DNA of 64,000 nucleotides from an uncultured Rikenellaceae bacterium (GCA_910577285.1 CAJTLO010000003.1:188774-252773), one strand, 5' to 3'; shown: positions 1 to 8,946, counted from the first letter of the stretch. The notes: a model not told the origin generated them from the letters alone. Made by a program: numbers and translations.

Positions 1-449
1 GTGCCGAAGACGCCCCACCGCGTGCCGAAAAGGTAGCCGAGCGAAAGCGAGCCGAGGATCATGATGATGAGCGTGGTGCGTACCGAGCGGTTCAGGAACA
101 AGGGGCGGACACGCATGATGCGGAGCGAGAGGATGAGCAGCACGATGGGGATGCAGATGGCGAAGGCTCCGAACCAGTCGCCCACCAGTTCCGATCCCGT
201 GATCGCCCCCAGTTTGCCCGCATGGTTGGCGACATTGTCGACCGCACTCCAGCTGAGTCCTTCGCGCAGGGCGGCCTGGTCTTCGCTCCAGGTGAAATAG
301 TAGCTCACCACGGCCAGCAGGAAGAAGAGGGCCACGAAGAGGAGCAGGAAACCGTATATCCACCGTTCCGTCTCCCCTATTTTCCTGTCCGGGAACAGTT
401 TGGCCGTTATCCCGTTGCCTTTTGTCCGTATCTTCTCCTTCTGTGTCAT
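1..449 (-). CDS. ftsK: DNA translocase FtsK, N-terminal part (cut by window edge)
   Basis: Only the first 149 residues are in the window; the gene runs off the left edge. The start is the ATG at 449 (MTQKEKIRTK). Hydrophobic segments are visible at about residues 31-53, 92-110 and 125-142, with the sequence FTWSEDQ just after the first. This matches the membrane-anchoring (4TM) domain of FtsK/SpoIIIE translocases of Bacteroidota, which carry an FTW..DQ motif at this place. In the family this domain tethers the hexameric ATPase that pumps chromosome ends through the division septum and activates XerCD recombination at dif. The motor and gamma domains lie outside the window, so the assignment rests on the N-terminus alone. 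Two -7-like boxes lie upstream (473-480 and 554-561). Confidence 0.72.
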   Translation of the reverse strand, partial: MTQKEKIRTKGNGITAKLFPDRKIGETERWIYGFLLLFVALFFLLAVVSYYFTWSEDQAALREGLSWSAVDNVANHAGKLGAITGSELVGDWFGAFAICIPIVLLILSLRIMRVRPLFLNRSVRTTLIIMILGSLSLGYLFGTRWGVFG

Positions 450-472
450 AGCGCGGCGTTTCTGCGGTTCAG

Positions 473-480
473 CAAAGATA
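473..480 (-). promoter_or_regulatory. putative -7 box upstream of ftsK
   Basis: Read on the minus strand this is TATCTTTG, an exact match to the Bacteroidota -7 consensus TAnnTTTG. It lies 24 bases before the ftsK ATG. No clear -33 TTTG element was found at the usual spacing. Confidence 0.45.
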
Positions 481-553
481 ATGCAAATCGGGCGCGGTAT
501 CGTCGGCCGGGCCGGCCGAGCGGGGTGTGCCCGGATGCTATCCATCCAAAATA

Positions 554-561
554 CAAAGATA
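554..561 (-). promoter_or_regulatory. second putative -7 box upstream of ftsK
   Basis: A second TATCTTTG on the minus strand, about 105 bases before the ftsK ATG. It could be an alternative promoter or a chance match; no -33 element was seen. Confidence 0.3.
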
Positions 562-782
562 GGAAAAATAACTCGGATAGCCTGCGGTTATTATGCAAGT
601 GCGTATGGTTCATGTGGTTGTGTCGATATGCGGCTGCCTCGTGCGGCGATTCTCCGGTGCGGGACTTGGAGGGGAAGGGAGGATGGGAGCGTTTTCCCGG
701 AGCCGGGCGGAAGGGGGAGGGTGTTTTCCGGCATGGCCGGGCGGCCGAATCGGAAGGGGGAGGTTGGGCGGGTGCGTCCTCT

Positions 783-1547
783 TTACAGCCGGGAAGCGCG
801 TTCCCGGAGCCGGTCGGCATAGGGGGTGCCTGCGGCGGAAAGGAAAGTGTAGCATGCGCGGTGGGTCTCGTCGGCCTGCAGGGCGTAGCGGTCGAGCAGG
901 GAGGCGACTCTTCGAGCAATGGCGGGGGCGGGGTCTATGACTTCGATGCCCGGTCCCGCCTCGGCGGCGATCGCTTCGGCCAGGAAGGGGTAGTGCGTGC
1001 AGCCGAGCACGATGCGGTCGGCGCCGGCTTCGGCCAGGGGGCGCACGGCGTTCCGTATCAGCAGCCGTGTGGCGGGAGTTCTCTCCTCGCCCCGTTCGAC
1101 CGCCTCCACGAAACCCTCGCCGACGGCGGGGATGATGCGTACGCCGGCGGCGTATTTGCCGCTCAGTTCGCCGAACCAGTCGCTACCTATCGAGGCACGC
1201 GTGGCCAATACCCCGATGACGCCGCTTTGGGTGGTTGCGGCGGCCGGTTTGATGGCGGGTTCCATCCCCACGAAGGGAACGGGGTAGGTGGCACGCAGCC
1301 GTTTGACGGCGATCATCGTGGCGGTGTTGCAGGCCAGTACGATCAGTTTGGCGCCGGCGGCGAGGAGTTCGCGTACGGCGCAGTCGATATAGGTCGCCAC
1401 CTCTGCGGCGGGTTTCTCGCCGTAAGGACAATGAGCCCCGTCGCCATAGTAGACGATGGATTCGGCGGGCAGGGTCTTGCGCAGCTCCCGCCAAACCGAG
1501 AGCCCGCCCATGCCCGAGTCGAAAACGCCTATGGGGGAGTTGTTCAT
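783..1547 (-). CDS. murI: glutamate racemase
   Basis: A 254-residue protein, the usual length for MurI. It interconverts L- and D-glutamate in the cytoplasm, supplying D-Glu to MurD for the peptidoglycan stem peptide. The start MNNSPIGVFDSGMGGLSV carries the family's glycine-rich N-terminal motif. The two catalytic cysteines are visible as C73 in LACNTAT and C183 in LGCTHYPF. The substrate loop reads GDGAHCPYG (residues 35-43), corresponding to the usual GD.....PYG. A TACCTTTG box lies only 8-15 bases before the ATG, so the transcript may have almost no leader. The gene stands alone between long spacers, on the same strand as ftsK downstream and aroK upstream. Confidence 0.95.
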   Translation of the reverse strand: MNNSPIGVFDSGMGGLSVWRELRKTLPAESIVYYGDGAHCPYGEKPAAEVATYIDCAVRELLAAGAKLIVLACNTATMIAVKRLRATYPVPFVGMEPAIKPAAATTQSGVIGVLATRASIGSDWFGELSGKYAAGVRIIPAVGEGFVEAVERGEERTPATRLLIRNAVRPLAEAGADRIVLGCTHYPFLAEAIAAEAGPGIEVIDPAPAIARRVASLLDRYALQADETHRACYTFLSAAGTPYADRLRERASRL

Positions 1548-2050
1548 AGCGGTGCAAAGGTAGGGATTTTATGCGTGCGTGGTACCGGAAAAGCGGTGCG
1601 AATGGAACGGGATTGTGCGGGAAGGGATTCCGGGCGATGGGGTGCCGGCGGGGTAGTTTTCGGCCGGCCAGGCGGAGTCGCCGGTGACGGGTGGAATGCG
1701 TGGGCAGTAGCGGGGGCCCTGCGGTGCTTTGTCTCTTTCGGCGCATATCTTCCGTTGCGGTGTTTTTGTCGCCGGTGGAATTTGTTTCCGGCGCCGCGGG
1801 AGGTGTCGAGATTTCTTTGTGGCGATGGGGGATAGGAAGCGGTGGAGTCTGTCGGCGCTGCGGAGTCTTGGAAGGTCGGGTGCGGTTGTCGGGGCTGCTG
1901 TGCGGGCTTTACGGGCGGAGAGTCGATGTTGGAGGCGCCGCGGTCGGGGAGAATTTTTCGGGGCGGAGCGGTTCGGGCCGCCGGTCGCGCCGGAGGGAGC
2001 GTGGTTGTTGGCTTCGAAAGGGGGGAGCAAAAGGGGGCGGACTGTCGTTT
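1548..2050. other. GC-rich intergenic region murI-aroK
   Basis: About 500 bases with no supported gene. Open frames on both strands are low-complexity, rich in Arg and Pro or in Gly, and carry no domain signature. Only the murI -7 box at its left end was recognised. Confidence 0.5.
1555..1562 (-). promoter_or_regulatory. putative -7 box of murI
   Basis: TACCTTTG on the minus strand, ending 8 bases before the murI ATG. This implies a near-leaderless mRNA. No clear -33 element. Confidence 0.5.
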
Positions 2051-2593
2051 TCACGCTTCTTCCGTCGACCTGTCGTCGTAGGAGCGGATGAAACGGATGA
2101 GCCGGTCGGTGATTTGTCGGTTGCTTTTGCCGTCGCACGCGATCGTAAGGTCGGCCTGCGAGTAGAAGCGCAGACGTTCCCGGAGCGTGGCGGCGACGTA
2201 CTCCCGGATGCCCGCCTCGTCCAGTCCGGCGATCCGGGGCCGCCGGTCGCGCCGGCAGGCGAGCAGAATCTGCACCAGGCGTTCCTGCGAACGGGAGAGG
2301 TAGACGATGCGGCCCCGCTCCCGCATGAGGGTCAGGTTGCGTTCGTTGCAGGGGAGTCCTCCTCCCGTGGCGACAACGGTGTCCGCGTCCTGCGCAATGG
2401 CGGCGAGTACCTCCGTTTCGAGTTGCCGGAAGGCGGCTTCCCCCTCTTCGGCGAAGATGCGGGCGATGCTTTTTCCGGCGGCCTCCTCCACCAGACGGTC
2501 CGTATCGGCGAAGGCGTATCCCAGGGCCCGCGCCACCCGCCGGCCCGTCGAGCTTTTGCCGCATCCCATGAATCCGATGAGGTAGACGGTCAT
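2051..2593 (-). CDS. aroK: shikimate kinase
   Basis: A 180-residue P-loop kinase. It phosphorylates shikimate at the 3-hydroxyl with ATP, the fifth step of the chorismate pathway. The start MTVYLIGFMGCGKSSTG places the Walker A motif at residues 7-17. The shikimate-binding acidic pair is in FADTD (residues 28-32), and the glycine triplet is in ATGGGLP (75-81). The lid region contains RRDRRPRIAG. The ATG at 2593 is 17 bases from the stop of parC, so it is probably the last gene of the plsC-parE-parC transcription unit. It ends in a short acidic tail (STEEA). A long gene-free stretch follows. Confidence 0.95.
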   Translation of the reverse strand: MTVYLIGFMGCGKSSTGRRVARALGYAFADTDRLVEEAAGKSIARIFAEEGEAAFRQLETEVLAAIAQDADTVVATGGGLPCNERNLTLMRERGRIVYLSRSQERLVQILLACRRDRRPRIAGLDEAGIREYVAATLRERLRFYSQADLTIACDGKSNRQITDRLIRFIRSYDDRSTEEA

Positions 2594-2610
2594 TGCAGGC
2601 AGGGTGTTTG

Positions 2611-5604
2611 TCAGAACAGGTCGAGTTGCGGGGTGTCGGTGTCGCGGGTCTCCTCTTCGTCGGCCGTCTCCTCTTCCCGTTCGATGATGAGGTCGTCGTC
2701 GAGGGTCGTTACCACGGTGCGGCGCGTACTCCGGATTTCGTGTGCGGGCACGCCCGGTGCCCGGTCCGGGCGGGTGCTGTCGGCGGCGAGCTCCCCTCGG
2801 GGGGCTTGCGCGGTTGCGGTTCGCATCTCCGTGTCGACCGGCTGCGTGCCTCGTTCTTCCCTGAGGTTGTCGGGCTCCTCGCCTTCGGGCTCTTCCTGCG
2901 GCGTTTCGGCAGGGTCGGGCCGGAGAGGCTGGATGAAGCGGAGCGACGCCACGTCGTAGGTGGTGAGCCGCTTCCCTTTCGCCCGGTGGCTCTTGATGCC
3001 GATGAACTGCTCCGCATCCACCAGATCTGCCGGCCTCGTGCGGTGGGGACCGCCGTAGGTGATCTCCAGTTGCGGGTAGCGGTCGGCGGTCATGGCCGTC
3101 ATCCGCGAGCGGGGATTGGAGTCGTCGACGAAGGGCTGCATGCGGTTGTCGCTGGCTTCGGCGGCGAAACGTTTCAGGTAGTAGTACCTGCTTTCGGCAT
3201 CGTAGTAGGCGACGCTGTAGATGCGGTCCGGCTCGTACTTCTCCACCCGGAGGGTCTCCTCCGGGAAGTGGTGTCCCGTGTCGTATCCGGTGGTGTAGTA
3301 TTGGCCTTTGGAGGTGAAGACGATGATCTTGTCGTCCCCCTCGAACTCGCCCAGCAGGTGTCCGCGTCCGTCGGTGTTGAGCCGCATCACGTCCTCGTCG
3401 AACCAGATGTTCTGGCCTGCGAGGGTGGAGGCTCCGCGCTCTTTCACCTGGATCTTGTGGATGGCGTAGCGGGAGAAGAGATTGCCCTGCGAACTGCGCC
3501 CCTTGATGGCGAGTTTGCTGAAGTCGAGGTCCACGATGGCCTTTTTCAGCCGTGTCCGCTGCTTGAACATCACTTTCAGCACCTCGGCCTCGCCGTTGGG
3601 GTTGACGCTCATGTAGAGGATGCGGCTGCCGGGGGTGCCTTTGGTGATGGCGTATTCCCTGTCGCGTGTGACGCCCTTGATGGCGCAGCGCTTCATCATG
3701 ATGGGGCCCTTCTCGCCGTCGCGGTAGAGGACGTTGTAGATCGTCCGTTCGTCGTTGCGTTTGAAGACGCCGATGTACTGGATGCCCGGGGCATAGAACG
3801 CCTTGTCGCTCACCTTCGTCACCAGGTAGTTGCCCGCCTGGGTGAAGAGGATCACGTCGTCGATATCGGAGCAGTCGCACACGTATTCGTCTTTCTTCAT
3901 CGCGTTGCCGATGCCGAAGAATCCTCCTTCGCGGTCAACGTAGAGTTTGGCGTTGGCCACGACCACTTTCGTCGCTTCGATGCTGTCGAACTCCCGCAGT
4001 TCGGTGCGCCTGTCGCGGCCTTGTCCGTATTTCTCCTGTATCCGGCCGTACCAGGCCACGGTATAGTCGGTCAGATGGTCCAGGTCGTGACGGACGCGTT
4101 CCATCTCCTCCTCGATGCCCTTGATCTGGTTGTCGGCCTTGGCGGAGTCGTATTTCGAGATGCGGATGAAGCGCAGTTCGGTCAGTTTCACCACATCCTC
4201 GTGCGTCACCTCCCGGCGCAGCAGTTTCTTGAAGGGTGCGAGCCGTTCGTCCACCGCTTCGTATGCCTCCTCGCGCGAGCGTTTGCCCTCGATGGCCTGG
4301 TAGATCTTGTTTTCGATGAAGATGCGTTCCAACGAGGCCATGTGCCACTCCTGGTCGAGCTCGCCCAGACGGATGCGAAGCTCCGTGCCGAGCAGGTGTT
4401 TGGTGCGTTCGGCGCTGCGGCGCAGAATTTCGCTCACGCCGATGAAGTGGGGCTTCTCCTGGGAGATGACGCACGAGTTGGGAGAGATGGAGACCTCGCA
4501 GTCGGTAAATGCGTAGAGGGCGTCGATGGTCTTGTCGGCCGATTCGTCCGGGCTGACGTGGACGATGATCTCCACCTTTTCGGCGGTGTTGTCGTCCACC
4601 TTCTTGATCTTTATCTTTCCCTTTTCGTTGGCCTTGATGATCGACTCCTTGATGGATTCGGTCGTGGTGCCGTAGGGAATCTCGGTGATGGCGAGCGTGC
4701 GTTTGTCGATCTTCGCGATGCGTGCACGGACCTTCACCACGCCGCCCCGCAATCCGTCGTTGTAGCGCGACACGTCGATGAGACCGCCCGTCTGGAAGTC
4801 GGGATAGAGCACGAACGGTTCGCCTCGCAGGCAGGCTATTGAGGCGTCGATCAGTTCGTTGAAGTTGTGCGGCAGGATCTTCGAGGCGAGTCCCACGGCG
4901 ATGCCTTCCACGCCCTGCGCCAGCAGCAGCGGGAACTTCACGGGCAGTGTGACGGGCTCCTGGTTGCGGCCGTCGTAGGAGAGCATCCACTCCGTGGTTT
5001 TGGGATTGAAGAGCACTTCGAGGGCGAACTTGCTCAGCCGCGCCTCGATGTAGCGCGGTGCGGCGGCCATGTCGCCGGTGAGGATGTTGCCCCAGTTGCC
5101 CTGGGTGTCGATGAGCAGGTCCTTCTGGCCGAGCTGCACGAGCGCATCGCCGATGGACGCATCCCCGTGGGGGTGGTACTGCATGGTCTGGCCGATGATG
5201 TTCGCCACCTTGTTGTACCGTCCGTCGTCGATCTTGCGCATGGCGTGCAGGATGCGCCGGTGGACGGGTTTGAGCCCGTCTTCCACGTGGGGCACCGCCC
5301 GCTCCAGAATCACATAGGAGGCGTAGTCCAGAAACCACTCCTTGTACATGCCCGTGAGGCGGTAACGGGCCGTACCCGCTTCCGTGAGGCGTGCGTACTT
5401 CTCCGACATCCTGCGCCCCTGCGGCACCGCCTCTGCGGCAGCGTCGTCGGCCGTACTGTCCGTTCCGTCGGTCTCCTCCCCGGCGGAAGCGCCGGGAATC
5501 TCCGTTTCGTTTCCTTCCGTATCGTCCGCCGCACCCGGCATGGACATCATCTCCTCCTGCGGGTCGTTCGCCGCCCGCTCTTCTCTCCTTTTCTCTTCGC
5601 TCAT
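2611..5604 (-). CDS. parC: DNA topoisomerase IV subunit A (ParC/GyrA family)
   Basis: A 997-residue type IIA topoisomerase breakage-reunion subunit. With ParE it cuts and passes duplex DNA to decatenate chromosomes and relax supercoils. The catalytic tyrosine is Y185 in AAPRYIEARLS. The winged-helix motif YHPHGDASIGDALVQLGQ is at about 143-160. The C-terminal domain lacks an obvious GyrA box, which favours topoisomerase IV over gyrase. Two additions are unusual: an acidic, Glu/Asp/Ser/Thr-rich extension of about 65 residues before MSEKYARLTE, and a charged tail after about residue 900 that ends DTPQLDLF. An internal start at M66 would remove the N-terminal extension, so the start is not certain. 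A strong hairpin (5617-5645) lies directly before the ATG, and parE is upstream. Confidence 0.93.
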   Translation of the reverse strand: MSEEKRREERAANDPQEEMMSMPGAADDTEGNETEIPGASAGEETDGTDSTADDAAAEAVPQGRRMSEKYARLTEAGTARYRLTGMYKEWFLDYASYVILERAVPHVEDGLKPVHRRILHAMRKIDDGRYNKVANIIGQTMQYHPHGDASIGDALVQLGQKDLLIDTQGNWGNILTGDMAAAPRYIEARLSKFALEVLFNPKTTEWMLSYDGRNQEPVTLPVKFPLLLAQGVEGIAVGLASKILPHNFNELIDASIACLRGEPFVLYPDFQTGGLIDVSRYNDGLRGGVVKVRARIAKIDKRTLAITEIPYGTTTESIKESIIKANEKGKIKIKKVDDNTAEKVEIIVHVSPDESADKTIDALYAFTDCEVSISPNSCVISQEKPHFIGVSEILRRSAERTKHLLGTELRIRLGELDQEWHMASLERIFIENKIYQAIEGKRSREEAYEAVDERLAPFKKLLRREVTHEDVVKLTELRFIRISKYDSAKADNQIKGIEEEMERVRHDLDHLTDYTVAWYGRIQEKYGQGRDRRTELREFDSIEATKVVVANAKLYVDREGGFFGIGNAMKKDEYVCDCSDIDDVILFTQAGNYLVTKVSDKAFYAPGIQYIGVFKRNDERTIYNVLYRDGEKGPIMMKRCAIKGVTRDREYAITKGTPGSRILYMSVNPNGEAEVLKVMFKQRTRLKKAIVDLDFSKLAIKGRSSQGNLFSRYAIHKIQVKERGASTLAGQNIWFDEDVMRLNTDGRGHLLGEFEGDDKIIVFTSKGQYYTTGYDTGHHFPEETLRVEKYEPDRIYSVAYYDAESRYYYLKRFAAEASDNRMQPFVDDSNPRSRMTAMTADRYPQLEITYGGPHRTRPADLVDAEQFIGIKSHRAKGKRLTTYDVASLRFIQPLRPDPAETPQEEPEGEEPDNLREERGTQPVDTEMRTATAQAPRGELAADSTRPDRAPGVPAHEIRSTRRTVVTTLDDDLIIEREEETADEEETRDTDTPQLDLF

Positions 5605-5616
5605 CGTATCTGGTTG

Positions 5617-5645
5617 GCCTCCGGCGGCCTGCGGCCGCCGGAGGC
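5617..5645 (-). promoter_or_regulatory. strong hairpin just upstream of parC
   Basis: A perfect 13-bp GC-only-rich stem (gcctccggcggcc and its complement) with a 3-base loop. It ends 12 bases before the parC ATG. No U-run follows on the minus strand, so it is not a canonical terminator. It could attenuate transcription between the upstream small orf and parC, mask the parC translation start, or protect the parC transcript. Confidence 0.5.
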
Positions 5646-5673
5646 TTTCATTTGTTTCTGCGGGCGGCGAACG

Positions 5674-5886
5674 CTACCTCTGCGGAGGGATGTCCGGCGA
5701 ACCCGTCTTGTTGGGATTCTCCAGGTCGTCGAGTCCGTTCTCGTCCCGACGGAAATCCTCCGTTGCGTTTTTCGTTCCGTCCAGCGATCCGGTCTGATTC
5801 ATCAGACGTTCGGTATCCGCTTTTTCCGCTACACATTCGTTGGGGAAGTCGCCTCTGTACTTCCTGTCCAGTTCTTTTCCGTTCAT
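5674..5886 (-). CDS. small hydrophilic protein, unknown function
   Basis: A 70-residue open frame (MNGKELDRKY to DIPPQR) between parE and parC on the same strand. It is highly charged and Asn/Asp/Glu-rich, has no membrane segment or signal peptide, and I recognise no domain. Support is its orientation within the parE-parC interval, a plausible ATG, and composition unlike the Arg/Pro-rich shadows seen elsewhere. There is no recognisable ribosome-binding site, which is not decisive in Bacteroidota. It could be a spurious frame in a leader region; conservation in relatives would settle it. Confidence 0.42.
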   Translation of the reverse strand: MNGKELDRKYRGDFPNECVAEKADTERLMNQTGSLDGTKNATEDFRRDENGLDDLENPNKTGSPDIPPQR

Positions 5887-6061
5887 AATCGTACGTTTTT
5901 AAAGTTGTTGTCCGTTCTTGCGGTGCCCTGCGCCCGGCAGGTGCAGGCTCCGTTACGAGGATAAACAGTAAAAACCGTGCCGGAAAAGCGGTGCCGGCGT
6001 TTTTTTGCGGTGCGGCCGCCGGCGGGCTGCGGGTTTCGCTCCTCCCTCCTCGGGAGCGGGA

Positions 6062-7939
6062 TTACAGCAGGTCGTCCACGTAGTCGGCCTCTATGCGCAG
6101 GTTGTGGATGATGAACTCCTGCCGGTCCGACGTGTTCTTGCCCATGTAGAATTCGAGCATGTCGTGGATGGGGTCCTCCTTGGTCAGCCTTACCTGTTCG
6201 AGCCGCATGTTCTCGCCGATGAACTCCTTGAACTCGTCGGAGGAGATCTCGCCCAGTCCCTTGAATCGGGTGATTTCGGGGTTGGGGCCGAGGCGGTTCA
6301 CCGCCTTCAGCCGCTCCTCCTCGTTGTAGCAGTAGACCGTTTCCTTCTTGTTGCGCACCCGGAACAGCGGGGTTTGCAGCACGAAAAGGTGGTTGTTGCG
6401 GATCACGTCCGGGAAGAACTGAAGGAAGAAGGTCATGATCAGCATCCGGATGTGCATGCCGTCCACGTCGGCATCGGTGGCGATGATGACCTTGTTGTAG
6501 CGCAGGTTGCCGATGTCGTCCTCGATGTTGAGCGCGGCTTGCAGCAGGTTGAACTCCTCGTTCTCGTAGACCACCCTTTTGGTCAGGCCGAAGCTGTTGA
6601 GGGGCTTGCCGCGGAGCGAGAAGACCGCCTGCGTCTGCACGTCGCGGCTGGCGGTGATGGAACCGCTGGCCGAGTTGCCCTCGGTGATGAAGATCATGGT
6701 GTCGAAGCGGCGGTCGTTCTTCTCGTCGCTCAGGTGTATCTTGCAGTCGCGCAGTTTCTTGTTGTTGAGGCTCACCTTCTTGGCCATTTCGCGGGCCTTC
6801 TTCTGGACGCCCGATATGGCTTTGCGTTCCTTCTCGTTGGAGGCCACCTTTTTGCCCAGCACGTCGGCCGTTTCGGGGTGCATGTGCAGGTAGTCGTCGA
6901 GCCGCTCCTTGACGAAATCCATGATGAAGTTGCGCACCGAGGGGCCTCCCTCGGCCACGTCTTTCGAGCCGAACTTGGTCTTGGGCTGGTTCTCGAACAT
7001 GGGGTTCTCGACCTTGATGCTGAGCGCCGCGATGATGGAGGTGCGCACGTCGGCCGGATCGTAGTCCTTCTTGTAGAAATCCTTGACGGTCTTCGCCACC
7101 GCTTCCCGGAAAGCCGCCTGATGGGTGCCTCCCAGGGTGGTGTACTGGCCGTTGACGAAGGAGTAGTAGGTTTCGCCGTACCCGCTGCCGTGGGTGATCA
7201 CCACTTCGATGTCCTCGCCCCTCAGGTGGATGGGCGGGTAGAGCGGTTCCTCGGAGAGGTTGTCGTTGAGCAGGTCGAGCAGACCGTTCTTCGAGAGAAA
7301 GGTCTTGCCGTTGAACTTCACCGTCAGCCCCGGATTGAGGTAGGTGTAGCGGCGGAACATGGGTTCCACGAACTCGTAGTTGTAGGCGTAGTTGCCGAAT
7401 ATCTTCTCGTCGTCGTCGGGAACGAAGCTCACCCACAGACCGTTTCTCTCCTGCACACCCTCCTCCCAGCGGTCCGAGAGCTCGTAACCGCGCGAGAAGC
7501 TGACCGTACGGGCCTGGCCGTCGCGCACGCTGCGGACGGTGAATTCGCTCGAAAGGGCGTTGACCGCCTTCACGCCGACACCGTTCAGTCCCACCGACTT
7601 GCGGAACGTGGTGCTGTCCTCGAACTTGCCGCCGGTGTTCATTTTCGACACCGCGTCGGAGAGTTTGTTGAGCGGGATGCCGCGGCCGTAGTCGCGGATG
7701 GTGACCCGATGCTCCTCGATGTTCACCTCGATGGTCTTGCCGTGCCCCATCATGTATTCGTCGATGGAGTTGTCCATCACCTCCTTGATGAGCACGTACA
7801 TGCCGTCGTCGGACTGGCTGCCGTCGCCGAAGCGGCCGACGTACATGCCCGGTCGCTGGCGGATGTGTTCGTTCCACGTCAGCGTCTGGATGCTGTCGTC
7901 GTTGTAACTCGATGCGTTGGTATTTTTATTCTCTGCCAT
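6062..7939 (-). CDS. parE: DNA topoisomerase IV subunit B (ParE/GyrB family)
   Basis: A 625-residue ATPase subunit of a type IIA topoisomerase. The GHKL ATP-binding elements are visible: EVMDNSIDE (residues 53-61), the DYGRGIP loop (83-89) and GLNGVGVKAVNALS (117-130). The TOPRIM metal site is E420 in ITEGNSASGS with D489, D491 and D493 in ATDADVDGMH. The family's C-terminal motif is present as FKGLGEI. The length fits ParE without the insert found in some GyrB proteins, and pairing with parC downstream supports topoisomerase IV. The start follows plsC by 6 bases, suggesting co-transcription and possibly coupled translation. Confidence 0.94.
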   Translation of the reverse strand: MAENKNTNASSYNDDSIQTLTWNEHIRQRPGMYVGRFGDGSQSDDGMYVLIKEVMDNSIDEYMMGHGKTIEVNIEEHRVTIRDYGRGIPLNKLSDAVSKMNTGGKFEDSTTFRKSVGLNGVGVKAVNALSSEFTVRSVRDGQARTVSFSRGYELSDRWEEGVQERNGLWVSFVPDDDEKIFGNYAYNYEFVEPMFRRYTYLNPGLTVKFNGKTFLSKNGLLDLLNDNLSEEPLYPPIHLRGEDIEVVITHGSGYGETYYSFVNGQYTTLGGTHQAAFREAVAKTVKDFYKKDYDPADVRTSIIAALSIKVENPMFENQPKTKFGSKDVAEGGPSVRNFIMDFVKERLDDYLHMHPETADVLGKKVASNEKERKAISGVQKKAREMAKKVSLNNKKLRDCKIHLSDEKNDRRFDTMIFITEGNSASGSITASRDVQTQAVFSLRGKPLNSFGLTKRVVYENEEFNLLQAALNIEDDIGNLRYNKVIIATDADVDGMHIRMLIMTFFLQFFPDVIRNNHLFVLQTPLFRVRNKKETVYCYNEEERLKAVNRLGPNPEITRFKGLGEISSDEFKEFIGENMRLEQVRLTKEDPIHDMLEFYMGKNTSDRQEFIIHNLRIEADYVDDLL

Positions 7940-7945
7940 GGATGG

Positions 7946-8704
7946 TTATCGCTCCTGTTGGGTTTTCTTCTCCCCGCCGCGTAGGTCGGCCAGGGTGCCG
8001 ACGGTCCGTTCCCGTACCTGCACGAGCACCTCGCGCACGGGCGTCTGCATCACCTCCCCGGCGGGAACGGGCGGTGTGATGCGCACGGTGAAGGTGTTGC
8101 GCTGCAATCGCCAGCCTTTGACGAATGTTTTGGCGCCGTCGATGACGCACGGAAGGATGGCGACGCCCGCTTCCCGTGCGAGCAGGAAAGCCCCCTCCTT
8201 GAAGTTGTGCACCTCCCCGTCGCGGCTGCGCGAACCCTCCGGGAAGATGATGATCGAGGTGCCCCGGCGCAGGTGTTCGAGTCCCTTGGTCATGAAGCCG
8301 AGCGCCTTGCGTACCGATCCCCGGTCGTCCACCGTGATGTCGCCGTGCAGCCACAGCACCACGCCGAACAGCGGCCATTTGTAGACGCCGCTCTTGGCCA
8401 CCCACTTGAAGTTGAGCCTCGGCAGTGCGTACATCAGCGGGATGTCCACCATGGACTGGTGGTTGACCGTCACCACGTAGGTGCCTTTCGGATCGATGTA
8501 TTCCCTGCCCTGTATGCGGAGTCTCCAGAGGGGGTTGAGCAGGAAGATGCTCCGCGCCCACAGGCGCGAGGCTGCGTGGAGCGCCTTCCGTTCCCGGTCG
8601 AACGCCACGGTGAGGGCGAAGAGCAGGAGCATGAAGACGAAGTAGGCGAGCGACCACACCAGCAGGACGAGGTAGTATAGAACGGATACGACGGTTGTCA
8701 GCAT
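7946..8704 (-). CDS. plsC: 1-acyl-sn-glycerol-3-phosphate acyltransferase
   Basis: A 252-residue membrane-associated PlsC-family acyltransferase that adds the second acyl chain to lysophosphatidate in phospholipid synthesis. A hydrophobic segment spans residues 2-33. The catalytic NHQSMVD (H82, D87) is the H-x4-D motif, and FPEGSRS at 154-160 is the substrate-binding motif. It is the first gene of the minus-strand unit plsC-parE-orf-parC-aroK, with 6 bases between its stop and the parE ATG. It is divergent from fabD, so two lipid-synthesis genes flank the 242-base spacer. No -7 box was clear on its strand. Confidence 0.9.
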   Translation of the reverse strand: MLTTVVSVLYYLVLLVWSLAYFVFMLLLFALTVAFDRERKALHAASRLWARSIFLLNPLWRLRIQGREYIDPKGTYVVTVNHQSMVDIPLMYALPRLNFKWVAKSGVYKWPLFGVVLWLHGDITVDDRGSVRKALGFMTKGLEHLRRGTSIIIFPEGSRSRDGEVHNFKEGAFLLAREAGVAILPCVIDGAKTFVKGWRLQRNTFTVRITPPVPAGEVMQTPVREVLVQVRERTVGTLADLRGGEKKTQQER

Positions 8705-8901
8705 GTAGGGAAAAAGGTTTGCCTCCTTCGGTCAGAAAGGGAGGGGTAAGGTTTATATATAACGTATGGAATTAGCTTGCAATTTTAGCAAAAATTCGCC
8801 TCAATTCCTAACCGCATCTTTTTTGTTTTCAGTAAATGGTTGTGCTTCTGTGAGTTGCCTGTAAGATGGGGCGGGGCGTGTCGGGGTATGATAATTTTGC
8901 G

Positions 8902-8909
8902 TATTTTTG
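8902..8909 (+). promoter_or_regulatory. putative -7 box of fabD
   Basis: TATTTTTG, a match to TAnnTTTG, 37 bases before the fabD ATG. A second overlapping candidate (TAATTTTG) lies 10 bases upstream. No -33 TTTG is at the expected distance. Confidence 0.42.
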
Positions 8910-8946
8910 CCGCGTAACACTGTTATCAATCTAACACACATACGCG

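Larger units (their letters stand above)
450..782. other. intergenic region ftsK-murI
   Basis: 333 bases without a convincing gene. It is the 3' side of murI and the upstream region of ftsK. Apart from the two -7-like boxes given separately, I see only GC-rich spacer from about 640 to 780. Open frames here lack recognisable protein features. Confidence 0.5.

Noticed and set aside
2593..4842. Long open frame antisense to parC (and similar ones antisense to parE, lptD, topA, the YfhO gene and the DPP-IV-like gene)
   Set aside because: These arise because GC-rich codons leave few stops on the opposite strand. The translated products are Val/Ala/Leu/Gly- or Arg-rich without domains, while the sense frames carry complete catalytic motifs.
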